Shown piece after piece: positions 49,130 to 56,589 of a DNA stretch of 64,000 bases (positions are counted from its first letter, which is position 1; each line of letters opens with the position of its first letter). Source of the DNA: Anaerolineae bacterium (GTDB taxonomy: Bacteria; Chloroflexota; Anaerolineae; Promineifilales; Promineifilaceae); assembly GCA_020848035.1 (NCBI GenBank), contig JADLAX010000014.1, forward strand, positions 141,826 to 205,825, in the 5' to 3' direction. The notes under the pieces are model-generated. The model was not told the origin of the DNA. It did no database searches and saw only the letters and a program-made list of their open reading frames with translations. The position numbers and the translations under genes are program-made.

Positions 49130-49435
49130 CACAGCAATTCGAAATATGGCGTAGGGGCGGGACGGCGCGGTATGGCTTGGGACAACCAGGTGACCTTGTC
49201 TCCGCGCCGTCTCGTCCTGCCTTACGTTAACGGTCATTTTGGGTGAGACAGGCGGAGGCAAGACCCCTCGTCTGGCCATGATCTTGGCCCGCCTGTCCAC
49301 CCCTACAAGAAAATGTGCACGTTTCGAATTGCTGAATCCCGCAGGCACCCCATGACAAGCGTTAAGGTGAACCAGAGTTCCCCGATTATCCAGCGGGCGG
49401 GATGCTTCGGAGGACCTCAGCATGACCGATAACGG
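49130..49435. repeat. Repeat-rich spacer before recD2
   Basis: An imperfect inverted pair: GTAGGGGCGGGACGGCG at the left and CGCCTGTCCACCCCTAC at about 49291-49307. Then 49325-49430 is a diverged copy of the 41.5-kb element (AATCCCGCAGGCACCCCATG; GGCGGGATGCTTCGG; GGACCTCAGCATGACC). No gene is seen in 49055-49479. Confidence 0.55.
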
Positions 49436-49467
49436 CGTCAAGAGTACGGCCGTCTCCCAAAATCCAG

Positions 49468-49473
49468 TACAAT
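49468..49473 (+). promoter_or_regulatory. -10 box of recD2, leaderless
   Basis: TACAAT, 6 nt (AACGCT), then ATG at 49480. No ribosome binding site. Confidence 0.55.
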
Positions 49474-49479
49474 AACGCT

Positions 49480-51795
49480 ATGTCCGAGCAAGTTCAGATC
49501 GCTGGCTCCGTGGAGCGCGTCACCTACTACAATGAAGAAAATGGCTACTCCGTGCTGCGGCTCAAGCCGGATTCACGGGGCATGCTGCCGTTTCGCTACG
49601 CCAGCGGGCGGGAGGCGCTCATCACCGTGGTGGGCAACATGCCGGAGGTGCAGCCCGGCGAATGGCTCAAGCTGACCGGCAAATGGGGCAATCACGCCAA
49701 ACACGGCCGTCAATTCCTGGCCGAATTTTGCGAACAGTCCCTGCCCGCCACCAGCGAAGGCATCAAGCGCTACCTGGGCTCTGGGCTGATTCGCGGCGTG
49801 GGCAAGGTGATGGCCGAACGCATCGTGCAGCGTTTTGGCGAAGAAACGCTGGACGTCATCGAGTACGAACCGCAGCGGCTGCAAACGGTGCTGGGCATTG
49901 GCCAGAAGCGCGTCGGCCAAATTGTGAAGGCGTGGGAAGAGCAGCGGGCCATCAAAGATGTGATGATTTTTTTGCAGTCGCACGGTGTTTCCACCAACCT
50001 GGCCACCAAAATCTACAAAAAGTACGGCGACACCTCGCTGGCGGTGGTGCAAAACACGCCGTATAAGCTGGTGCAGGATGTGTACGGCATCGGCTTCAAA
50101 ACGGCCGATAAAATTGCCCAGGCGCTCGGTTTAGCCCCCGACGATCCGGGCCGCATCGAGGCGGGCATCGCCTACACGCTCAACCGCATGGCTGAAGACG
50201 GCCACGTCTACGTGCCGCAGGAGGAGCTGGAGCCAGAAGCGGCCGAAATTTTGGGGCTGGCAGCGGAGAAGGTAACGGCCGTCATCGACCAGCTTGAAAC
50301 CAGCGACTTCATCAAGCGGGAAACGCTGCGGTATCCGGTGAGCGGTAATCCGTCATCAGTAATCGGTAAGCAGTTATCGGTAATCGGTGAGGAAAAGGCG
50401 GTTTATGAGGTTGGCAAGCCAGAAGTGCGGGAGGAACGTGCCGTTTATTTGACGCCGTTCTACTATTCTGAAATTGGCGTTACCAAGCGCATTCAGCAGT
50501 TGATTGAGCATCCCACGAGCCGGTTGGCCGTAATCCGTAATCGGTATTCGGTGAGTAGTAACCAATCTCCAATCTCCAATCTCCAATCTCCCAACTCCGG
50601 CATCAAGCTCGCCCCGCAGCAGCTGCACGCCATCCAAACGGCCGTTACCCACAAAGTCACCATTCTCACCGGCGGGCCGGGCACGGGCAAAACGACGACG
50701 ATGCGCGCCCTGCTGGATTTGCTGGACCGCCACCGGCTGACCTATGCCCTGGCCTCGCCCACCGGTCGCGCCGCCAAGCGGCTGGCCGAAGCGACGGGTC
50801 GCGAAGCCAAAACGGTGCATCGTTTGCTGGAGTTTAAGCCGGGGGAGGGCTACGGCCGTTCCGAAAGCAACCAACTCGACGCCGACATGATCATCATCGA
50901 CGAAGCCTCGATGCTGGACCTGCTGCTGACGCACAACCTGCTCAAGGCCATCGGGCCGGACAGCCATTTGCTGTTGGTGGGGGACGTGGATCAGCTGCCC
51001 AGCGTCGGCGCGGGGGATGTGCTGCGGGATTTGATCGATTCGGGAAAAACGGCCGTGGTGCGCCTGCAAACCATCTTCCGGCAGGCGTCCGACTCGCTCA
51101 TCATCAGCAACGCCCACCTGATCAACGAGGGCAAAATGCCGCAAACCACACCTGAGGCCCAAGATTTTTTCCTCTTCATCAAGGAAGCGCCCGATGAAGC
51201 GGCCGAACTGCTGGTCGATGTGGTGAAAAACCGGGTGCCGCTCAAGTTCAAGCTCGATCCGCTGGACGACATCCAGGTGCTGTCGCCCATGTACAACGGC
51301 GCGGTGGGCGTGAGCAATCTCAACCTGCTGCTGCAAGAGGCGCTCAATCCGCCCGGCCAGGGCAAAGCGGAGCGCAAGCTGGCCGGGCGGCTCTTCCGTG
51401 TGGGCGACAAGGTGATGCAGACGGTGAACAACTACGACAAAAACGTCTACAACGGCGACATCGGCCGCGTCACGGGCATGGACATTTTGCAGCAAACCCT
51501 CACCGTCAGCATCGACGGCGCGCCGGTGGTGTACGACTTTTTGGAGGTGGACGAACTGGTGCATGCCTTCGCCATTTCGGTCCACAAAAGCCAGGGTGCG
51601 GAGTATCCGTGTGTGGTGATGCCGGTGGCGACCCAGCATTATTTGATGTTGCAGCGGAATTTGTTGTATACGGCCGTAACCCGCGCCAAAAAGCTGGTCG
51701 TCCTCGTCGGCACCCGCAAAGCGATCCGCATTGCCGTACAAAACGACAAAACCACCCAACGCCACACCGCCCTCGACTGGCGGCTAAACCATTGA
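49480..51795 (+). CDS. recD2: ATP-dependent helicase RecD2, with repeat-derived inserts
   Basis: 771 residues. N-terminal OB-type and helix-hairpin-helix part (KRYLGSGLIRGVGKVMAERI; VLGIGQKRVGQIVKAW; DVYGIGFKTADKIAQALG), then superfamily 1 helicase motifs: Walker A LTGGPGTGKTTTMRAL near 396, motif Ia ASPTGRAAKRLAEATG, Walker B MIIIDEASMLDL, GDVDQLPSVGAGDVL, LQTIFRQASDSLI, and motif VI YTAVTRAKKLVVLVG. RecD2 unwinds DNA 5'-3' in recombination and repair. Between the N-terminal part and Walker A lie two stretches (about residues 286-305 and 349-374) that are made of heptad repeats yet stay in frame. Confidence 0.93.
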   Translation: MSEQVQIAGSVERVTYYNEENGYSVLRLKPDSRGMLPFRYASGREALITVVGNMPEVQPGEWLKLTGKWGNHAKHGRQFLAEFCEQSLPATSEGIKRYLGSGLIRGVGKVMAERIVQRFGEETLDVIEYEPQRLQTVLGIGQKRVGQIVKAWEEQRAIKDVMIFLQSHGVSTNLATKIYKKYGDTSLAVVQNTPYKLVQDVYGIGFKTADKIAQALGLAPDDPGRIEAGIAYTLNRMAEDGHVYVPQEELEPEAAEILGLAAEKVTAVIDQLETSDFIKRETLRYPVSGNPSSVIGKQLSVIGEEKAVYEVGKPEVREERAVYLTPFYYSEIGVTKRIQQLIEHPTSRLAVIRNRYSVSSNQSPISNLQSPNSGIKLAPQQLHAIQTAVTHKVTILTGGPGTGKTTTMRALLDLLDRHRLTYALASPTGRAAKRLAEATGREAKTVHRLLEFKPGEGYGRSESNQLDADMIIIDEASMLDLLLTHNLLKAIGPDSHLLLVGDVDQLPSVGAGDVLRDLIDSGKTAVVRLQTIFRQASDSLIISNAHLINEGKMPQTTPEAQDFFLFIKEAPDEAAELLVDVVKNRVPLKFKLDPLDDIQVLSPMYNGAVGVSNLNLLLQEALNPPGQGKAERKLAGRLFRVGDKVMQTVNNYDKNVYNGDIGRVTGMDILQQTLTVSIDGAPVVYDFLEVDELVHAFAISVHKSQGAEYPCVVMPVATQHYLMLQRNLLYTAVTRAKKLVVLVGTRKAIRIAVQNDKTTQRHTALDWRLNH
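50336..50395 (+). repeat. GGTAATC heptad repeat inside recD2, in frame
   Basis: GTGAGCGGTAATCCGTCATC, AGTAATCGGTAAGCAGTTAT and CGGTAATCGGTG. The gene reads it as SGNPSSVIGKQLSVIGEE. Three 7-nt units equal seven codons, so growth by three units keeps the frame. Confidence 0.8.
50525..50600 (+). repeat. Mixed heptad repeats inside recD2, in frame
   Basis: GCCGTAATCCGTAATCGGTA and TTCGGTGAGTAGTAAC are followed by three AATCTCC units and CCAACTCC. Read as AVIRNRYSVSSNQSPISNLQ. The GGTAATC and GAGATTG words meet here within one gene. Confidence 0.8.
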
Positions 51796-51841
51796 CGAAA
51801 AGTGGTATACTATTTTCAATTAGTTTGATGGAGCAAAATCG

Positions 51842-52060
51842 ATGGATAACACAAAAGTTGCCGATCTAACAGTTGATGAGTTTAGAAGCGTCATTCGTGA
51901 AACGGTTGCCCAAACTTTGGCAGAATTACTGAGCGATCCAGATGAAGGTCTTACCTTGCGCGAAGAATTAAGCAGCGAACTGCTCGCCGCCCTTAAAGAG
52001 CCAAAAGCGCAGTATAAAACCGCCCAAACCGTTGCCGAAAATTTAAGGTTGGATTGGTAA
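51842..52060 (+). CDS. Antitoxin of a RelBE-type module
   Basis: 72 residues: MDNTKVADLTVDEFRSVIRE, VAQTLAELLSDPDEGLTLRE, then a helical tail ending AENLRLDW. Such small acidic proteins next to RelE-like genes are antitoxins. TATACT at 51807-51812 is a likely -10, and TGGAGCAAAATCG a ribosome site. No ACGGCCGT between 51.67 and 52.48 kb, unlike the flanks, which suggests that the module came from elsewhere. It lies directly after recD2. Confidence 0.75.
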   Translation: MDNTKVADLTVDEFRSVIRETVAQTLAELLSDPDEGLTLREELSSELLAALKEPKAQYKTAQTVAENLRLDW

Positions 52061-52062
52061 AC

Positions 52063-52320
52063 GTGCCGCCAGTTGTTTTTATCTCCCAAGCTGAAGAAAA
52101 TCTAGCCAAATTAGACACGCAAATAGCCCAACGCATTCTTAAAAAGATCCGCTGGCTTGCCGAAAACTTGGAAACTTTGACGCCTGAACCGCTTACCGGT
52201 CAATTTCAAGGCGTCTATAAATTGCGTGTCGGTGACTATCGCGTCTTGTACACGCTAGAAGACGAACAAGAATTGATTGTTATTCGCCTGATAAAACATC
52301 GGCGGGAAGTTTACAAATAG
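52063..52320 (+). CDS. RelE/ParE-family toxin
   Basis: 85 residues from GTG 52063, 2 nt after the antitoxin stop; a TTG at 52054 overlapping that stop is also possible. VFISQAEENLAKLDTQIAQR, LRKIRW-like KKIRWLAENLET, LTGQFQGVYKLRVGDYRVLY and VIRLIKHRREVYK match the RelE fold, with basic and aromatic residues (KLRVGDYRVLY; HRREVY) at the expected mRNA-cleaving surface. It probably cleaves mRNA at the ribosome when freed from the antitoxin. Confidence 0.82.
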   Translation: MPPVVFISQAEENLAKLDTQIAQRILKKIRWLAENLETLTPEPLTGQFQGVYKLRVGDYRVLYTLEDEQELIVIRLIKHRREVYK

Positions 52321-52331
52321 CCTGGTCATCC

Positions 52332-52427
52332 TTCCTGGTCGGCACCCGCAAAGCCATCCGCATCGCCGTTAAAAACGACAAAACCACCCAACGGCACACC
52401 GCCCTCGACTGGCGGCTGCAAAAGTAG
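52332..52427 (+). pseudogene. Displaced 3' end of recD2
   Basis: Reads FLVGTRKAIRIAVKNDKTTQ, RHTALDWRLQK and stop: 27 of 31 residues equal the recD2 C-terminus (VLVGTRKAIRIAVQNDKTTQ...). No start codon or coding sequence links it to anything upstream. The RelBE module lies exactly between intact recD2 and this second tail, as if a cassette with its own recD2 end had replaced the original one. Confidence 0.85.
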
Positions 52428-52541
52428 CATGGGATTTCATCCAGCATCAGTATTTCTCTCGTAGTTCAAGCGTTGAACAACGGCCGTTCGTTTAACGTAC
52501 ACTCCACTTCATCAGATGGGTTTAATTGAGGAGACTTTGTT

Positions 52542-53579
52542 ATGCAGCGTTCTTGGCTTTTCCTTTGTCTTTTTTCACTTTGCTTGGGATTAGCTGGCTG
52601 CTTGCCGGAAGTCTCCAGTGAGCAGGTAACGGTTGCCGTAACTCGTGTCAAACCGACTGAAGCAGCAACGGCCGTTTCTATTCAACCCAGCCAGGAGCCA
52701 ACGCCCACTCCCACCAATACACAACTTCCCTCCCCAACCGCTACGCCTACCTCAACCCCTCAGCCTTCACAAACGCCTGTACCGCCAACAGCAACGCCTA
52801 TTCCAACAGCAATACCTACAAAACCATGGTTAATAAAGCTTTCGTATCCAGGTGGCGATGGTGGGACAAATTATGATAAGTATTTTGGTAGAGGTATGCC
52901 TGATTTGATTTTGTTCAATGATGGACAAATGCTAATTCGTGATAGAAATGATATTTCGAAAAGCTGGTTTGAGAACGAATGGTTCGTAGAAATTTTTTTG
53001 TCCCAAGCTGAGATTCAAGAGCTGTTCGCTCAAATAGAGTCTGCGGGCTTTTTTGAGAAGATTCAGGTAAGAAGCAACAATGATGCTGACTGGCTTTACA
53101 ATTTTGATGAGACTACAGAATTTAGTGATGGTGTAGGAGGCCCGTTACTATGTATTGCTTTAGGTGATGAAACGAATTGTATTCAAATGTACGCTCCATA
53201 TATTCCTTATCTGGTCCCAGAGATCGCCAATACCCTTTCGCTGGTTCAAGGTTTTCATCCAGCAGATAAGGACTATACACTCTATGCACCAGGAACGTTG
53301 ATTTTATGGATTGAACCCATGCGAGATACGATTCGTACCGACGAAGTTTCTCAAACGTGGCCCGAAAATCTGCCTACTGTGAGCCAGTTACTGGTAGAAT
53401 ATCCTTCTGGTATTGTTCTTCTTCATGGTGACGAGGCTATGCCCTTCTTTACACTGTTCGATTCGCAAATTGATGATGGGATTTTTTCAGATGATGGCAT
53501 GGAATATTACATGATCTCGCGTCCATTGTTGCCAAGTGAAGCGCCAGATAGATTCCGCCCGCCAAACGTTTTTCAGTAG
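52542..53579 (+). CDS. Lipoprotein, VTR-motif family (A+T-rich mature domain)
   Basis: 345 residues. Signal LFLCLFSLCLGLAGCLPE with the lipid Cys near 21, then SEQVTVAVTRVKPTEAATAV and a Thr/Pro linker to about 95. The mature domain (LIKLSYPGGDGGTNYDKYFG; FVEIFLSQAEIQELFAQIES) is of unknown family. From about 52840 the DNA is clearly richer in A+T than its neighbours and has no ACGGCCGT until 53.65 kb, so it may be acquired. Signal and upstream region are sisters of the next gene. GAGGAGACTTTGTT precedes the ATG. Confidence 0.78.
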   Translation: MQRSWLFLCLFSLCLGLAGCLPEVSSEQVTVAVTRVKPTEAATAVSIQPSQEPTPTPTNTQLPSPTATPTSTPQPSQTPVPPTATPIPTAIPTKPWLIKLSYPGGDGGTNYDKYFGRGMPDLILFNDGQMLIRDRNDISKSWFENEWFVEIFLSQAEIQELFAQIESAGFFEKIQVRSNNDADWLYNFDETTEFSDGVGGPLLCIALGDETNCIQMYAPYIPYLVPEIANTLSLVQGFHPADKDYTLYAPGTLILWIEPMRDTIRTDEVSQTWPENLPTVSQLLVEYPSGIVLLHGDEAMPFFTLFDSQIDDGIFSDDGMEYYMISRPLLPSEAPDRFRPPNVFQ

Positions 53580-53716
53580 ACGAATCTTGTGACCGAGGTT
53601 CCACCACTCGTTAACGAACGGTATCTCTCCCGTAGATCAAACGTTGACCAACGGCCGTTCCCATCCCCTATACTGCTCCTTACCGATTTGTTGTTTATCA
53701 AAGGAGATGTATTGTG

Positions 53717-55159
53717 ATGCAACGTCCATTGCTTGTTGTTTATTTAATTTTGCTTTGTTTGGGTTTGGCTGGCTGCCTGCCAGAAAGTGCCGACCAGGTC
53801 ACGGTTCCAGTTACGCGGCCAGCGGTTACAGAAACTATCGCCGAAACGGCCGAACCCACTTTACCCACCATCGAAGAAGCTACAGCCCAACCTTCGCCCC
53901 TACCGCTGCCTTCGCCAACGGCCGTTCCCACTGAAGCACCTGAGTTACCAGCCCCACCCGTGCGCGAAGATGTCGATAATGTTGCCGCCGTTGCCGCCGA
54001 CGCCATCGCCTATATGCAAAACGAGCAGCTCTTCATCCGCACCCTGCCCGATGGCGAGCCCGTGCCCGTGCACGCCGCGCCATGCCCGGAAGACAGCTAC
54101 TGTTCCCTGGCTTACCTCAAATGGTCGCCAGACGGCCGTTTCCTCCTCTACACCTACTACGACGGCAGCCGCACCACCCTGCGCGTCAGCGACCAGCAGG
54201 GCAATGTGCAGATCATCGAAAATGTCGCTTTAATTCGCCCTGGGGCATGGTCGCCAGACGGCCGTTCCATCGCCTACATGGTGCAAACCGACACCCCCGC
54301 CGAAACGACAGAAGAGAGTTTCCTGGCTGGCTGGGTGTTTGAAGTGTGGACCGTACCGGTAGCCGAAGATGGCAGCCTGGGCACACCACAGCTCGTCGGC
54401 CCCTGGCAAAACAGTGGCGATGGCTGTGGCGGCGGCGGCCGTTCGCTCAGCGAAGTGCTGTACGAGAACGAAGGCGGTACGTCCTACGGCTACGAGATGG
54501 GTGTGATGGAATGGACCACGCAGAACATTCTGCTGTTTACCCTCAACTGCACCAACATCGGCCTGGGGCGGTTCGACATGACCAGCGGCAGCCAACTTCC
54601 CGGCTTCGACCAGCCACTGCGTAACCTGGTGCTCAACAACAGCGGCGACCGCTGGTATGCTGTCACCGGCTACGCCTGGGACCGTGAAAATCCCGACCAC
54701 AACCTGCTGGTCACCGGCACGCCCGATTCCACGGAAATCACCGTTATTCCCACCAGCGCCAAAGTGGAACTGGTTTTTGTCGGCCAGACCAGCGGCAGCC
54801 TTTATTACACGGAACGCAATCCGCTGGGGCGCGAATCCGATGACATGCGCGGCCTGTACTTCGCCTTCTTTGAATCAGCCTTGTGGCGCATCCAGCCCGA
54901 TGGCAGCAGCGAAGAGCGACTGCTGTTCGGCGAGGACGATCATGCCTATGCCCAGGTGGAGGAAACGGCCGTTGGCGATATCCTCTTTGTGCTGGTGGAA
55001 AATGATCGGCCGTTAGCCGAAGCTGCCCAGGTTATAGAAGACAACAACATGCTGCAAGCCTACCACCCTCAGCGCCACATCATGCAGCTCACCGCCAGCG
55101 GCGGCGACCCGGTAATGATCCTCAGCAAAGCTGGGCAACCGGCCCTGACGCTGCCCTAA
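53717..55159 (+). CDS. Lipoprotein with TolB-like propeller, VTR-motif family
   Basis: 480 residues. Signal LLVVYLILLCLGLAGCLPES, then DQVTVPVTRPAVTETIAET and a Thr/Pro linker to about 85. The mature part has propeller strands such as LKWSPDGRFLLYTYYDGSRT, GAWSPDGRSIAYMV and LRVSDQQGNVQIIENVALIR; the WSPDGR motifs coincide with ACGGCCGT copies. It probably senses or binds at the cell surface. GTG at 53714 is also possible; ATG 53717 matches the sister gene's MQRS start. AAGGAGATGTATT upstream. Confidence 0.8.
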   Translation: MQRPLLVVYLILLCLGLAGCLPESADQVTVPVTRPAVTETIAETAEPTLPTIEEATAQPSPLPLPSPTAVPTEAPELPAPPVREDVDNVAAVAADAIAYMQNEQLFIRTLPDGEPVPVHAAPCPEDSYCSLAYLKWSPDGRFLLYTYYDGSRTTLRVSDQQGNVQIIENVALIRPGAWSPDGRSIAYMVQTDTPAETTEESFLAGWVFEVWTVPVAEDGSLGTPQLVGPWQNSGDGCGGGGRSLSEVLYENEGGTSYGYEMGVMEWTTQNILLFTLNCTNIGLGRFDMTSGSQLPGFDQPLRNLVLNNSGDRWYAVTGYAWDRENPDHNLLVTGTPDSTEITVIPTSAKVELVFVGQTSGSLYYTERNPLGRESDDMRGLYFAFFESALWRIQPDGSSEERLLFGEDDHAYAQVEETAVGDILFVLVENDRPLAEAAQVIEDNNMLQAYHPQRHIMQLTASGGDPVMILSKAGQPALTLP

Positions 55160-55210
55160 TTAAGCTGAGATTGGTTCAATCTTGGAGATTGAACCAATGC
55201 CAGAATCTAA

Positions 55211-55246
55211 AGCCCTCGATTTCTCTTCCAAATCGAGGGCTTTTTG
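55211..55246 (+). terminator. Rho-independent terminator
   Basis: 12-bp stem AGCCCTCGATTT with AAATCGAGGGCT, then TTTTT. Preceded at 55171-55198 by another hairpin (ATTGGTTCAATCT, AGATTGAACCAAT). Confidence 0.85.
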
Positions 55247-55308
55247 TTTACAATGAGCTTCATTCTTGAGCAAAACAGTTCTTTGTCCGTGAATTTTGGA
55301 GGAAATTC

Positions 55309-55731
55309 GTGCCGCAAGCTTACTCATTTTACCCTTCACCAAAAAGGCGATTTATCTTGATAATGATTTTCGCGCTGTTGGTTGCCTTAATCCGAACAAT
55401 GGTAAGCGGTTTTGAGTTATGGCGTATTCTTAGCATTGTGGGGGCGGGTTTGATCCCTGCCTTTATTTTTGCCTACGATCACAGGCCAGCTGTGAAAATA
55501 GTTAACGCCAAAGTTTTTGGGCCGTCACTTTCTGGTAGTAAGCAGGTGGAATTTGAACTGACATCTATTGATAAGCCACGAACGAAACAACAATCATTGT
55601 GGAATAAATTAAGTGGCCAAACCATCATCTACGCCAAAGACGGCCAAAAAATCCAGATAGACCATACTGCTTTCGATAAAACCAAACGTGCCGAGATTTT
55701 GGCTGCGTTAAAGCTAAACGAATATCCGTAA
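55309..55731 (+). CDS. Small membrane protein of unknown function, upstream of the Ham1-EAD gene
   Basis: 140 residues from a GTG start with GGAGGAAATTC upstream. Two hydrophobic segments (about 14-32 and 37-55: FILIMIFALLVALIRTMVSG, ILSIVGAGLIPAFIFAY) are followed by a soluble part (VKIVNAKVFGPSLSGSKQVE; LSGQTIIYAKDGQKIQIDHT) that may be a small PH-like barrel. It ends 9 nt before the Ham1-EAD gene, so the two are probably cotranscribed. No family assigned. Confidence 0.65.
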   Translation: MPQAYSFYPSPKRRFILIMIFALLVALIRTMVSGFELWRILSIVGAGLIPAFIFAYDHRPAVKIVNAKVFGPSLSGSKQVEFELTSIDKPRTKQQSLWNKLSGQTIIYAKDGQKIQIDHTAFDKTKRAEILAALKLNEYP

Positions 55732-55740
55732 ATAAAGCCT

Positions 55741-56559
55741 ATGCCCAAAGAAAGAATTGAGCGCCTCTATTTTGTGACCGCCTCGGAAAACAAGTTCAAC
55801 GATTATCAGTTTTTATTGGGCAAACTGGCCAATCTGGTCTGGTTTCGCTACCACGTGGAAGATGTGGTCACCACGGACATCGACATTTTGCTGCGGCGCA
55901 AGGTGGTTGCCATACGGCCGTTACTCCCCTACCTCCCCTTTTTAGTCGAACAAACCAACCTGATGGTCCGCGCCTGGCGCAACCTGCCGGGCAACGTCGC
56001 CGGGCTGTTTATCGATGGCGTCGGCGTGGAAGGCATTTGCAAGATGCTCCAGCCCTTTGAGGACCGCACGGCCACGGCCGTTACCAAGCTCGCCTACCAT
56101 TCCCCCGACGGCCGTGTCGCCGTCTTTACCGGCCAGCTCAGCGGCACCATCGCCCCCAAACCGGCGGGGCAGGCGATCTTTGGCTGGGACGCCATCTTCA
56201 TCCCCGCCGGGCACGACCGCACCCTGGCCGAGATGAGCATCGAGCAGCGCAATACCATCTCCACCCGCAAGCAAGCCGTGGCCGAGTTTTATACGGCCGT
56301 TCTCGAAGATGAACAGGCCGACACCCTCCTGCAAAACCGCATCCGCCTGCGCGAACTGATGGTGCGCTACTTCAACAAAACCGAGCTAGAAACGCTCTGC
56401 TTCGACCTGGGCATCGACAAAGACGACCTGCCCAACGCCACCAAGCCGGAGCTGGCCCAGGAAATCATCCTCTACTGCGAACGGCACGGCACGCTGGACC
56501 GCCTGCTGGACATCTGCCGCGAACAGCGCCCCCACGCCGAATGGCCAGAGGAAATTTAA
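55741..56559 (+). CDS. Ham1/ITPase-like domain fused to a death-like effector-associated domain
   Basis: 272 residues. Residues 1-190 align with non-canonical purine NTP pyrophosphatases (RdgB/Ham1/ITPA): LYFVTASENKFNDYQFLL, FLVEQTNLMVRAWRNLPGN, FGWDAIFIPAGHDRTLAEMS and IEQRNTISTRKQAVAEFY. The position equal to E. coli Asp69/human Asp72 (ADDS/VEDT) is Gln here (VEQT), so catalysis may be lost or altered. Residues about 200-272 (LRELMVRYFNKTELETLCFD, LGIDKDDLPNATKPELAQEI, CERHGTLDRLLDICREQRPH) look like an effector-associated domain, best match EAD7, of bacterial NLR-like conflict systems. Cotranscribed with the preceding membrane protein. Confidence 0.8.
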   Translation: MPKERIERLYFVTASENKFNDYQFLLGKLANLVWFRYHVEDVVTTDIDILLRRKVVAIRPLLPYLPFLVEQTNLMVRAWRNLPGNVAGLFIDGVGVEGICKMLQPFEDRTATAVTKLAYHSPDGRVAVFTGQLSGTIAPKPAGQAIFGWDAIFIPAGHDRTLAEMSIEQRNTISTRKQAVAEFYTAVLEDEQADTLLQNRIRLRELMVRYFNKTELETLCFDLGIDKDDLPNATKPELAQEIILYCERHGTLDRLLDICREQRPHAEWPEEI

Positions 56560-56589
56560 ACGGCCGTACAAACATCTCTTATCCTCGGG

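Noticed and set aside
49037..49441. Small open frames in the spacer before recD2
   Set aside because: They read through repeat copies and overlap on both strands without sites.
52054..52062. TTG start of the RelE-type toxin
   Set aside because: Possible, but the GTG at 52063 just after the antitoxin stop gives a more usual N-terminus (VPPVVFISQ).
55160..55342. Minus-strand open frame after the TolB-like lipoprotein
   Set aside because: Overlaps two terminator hairpins.
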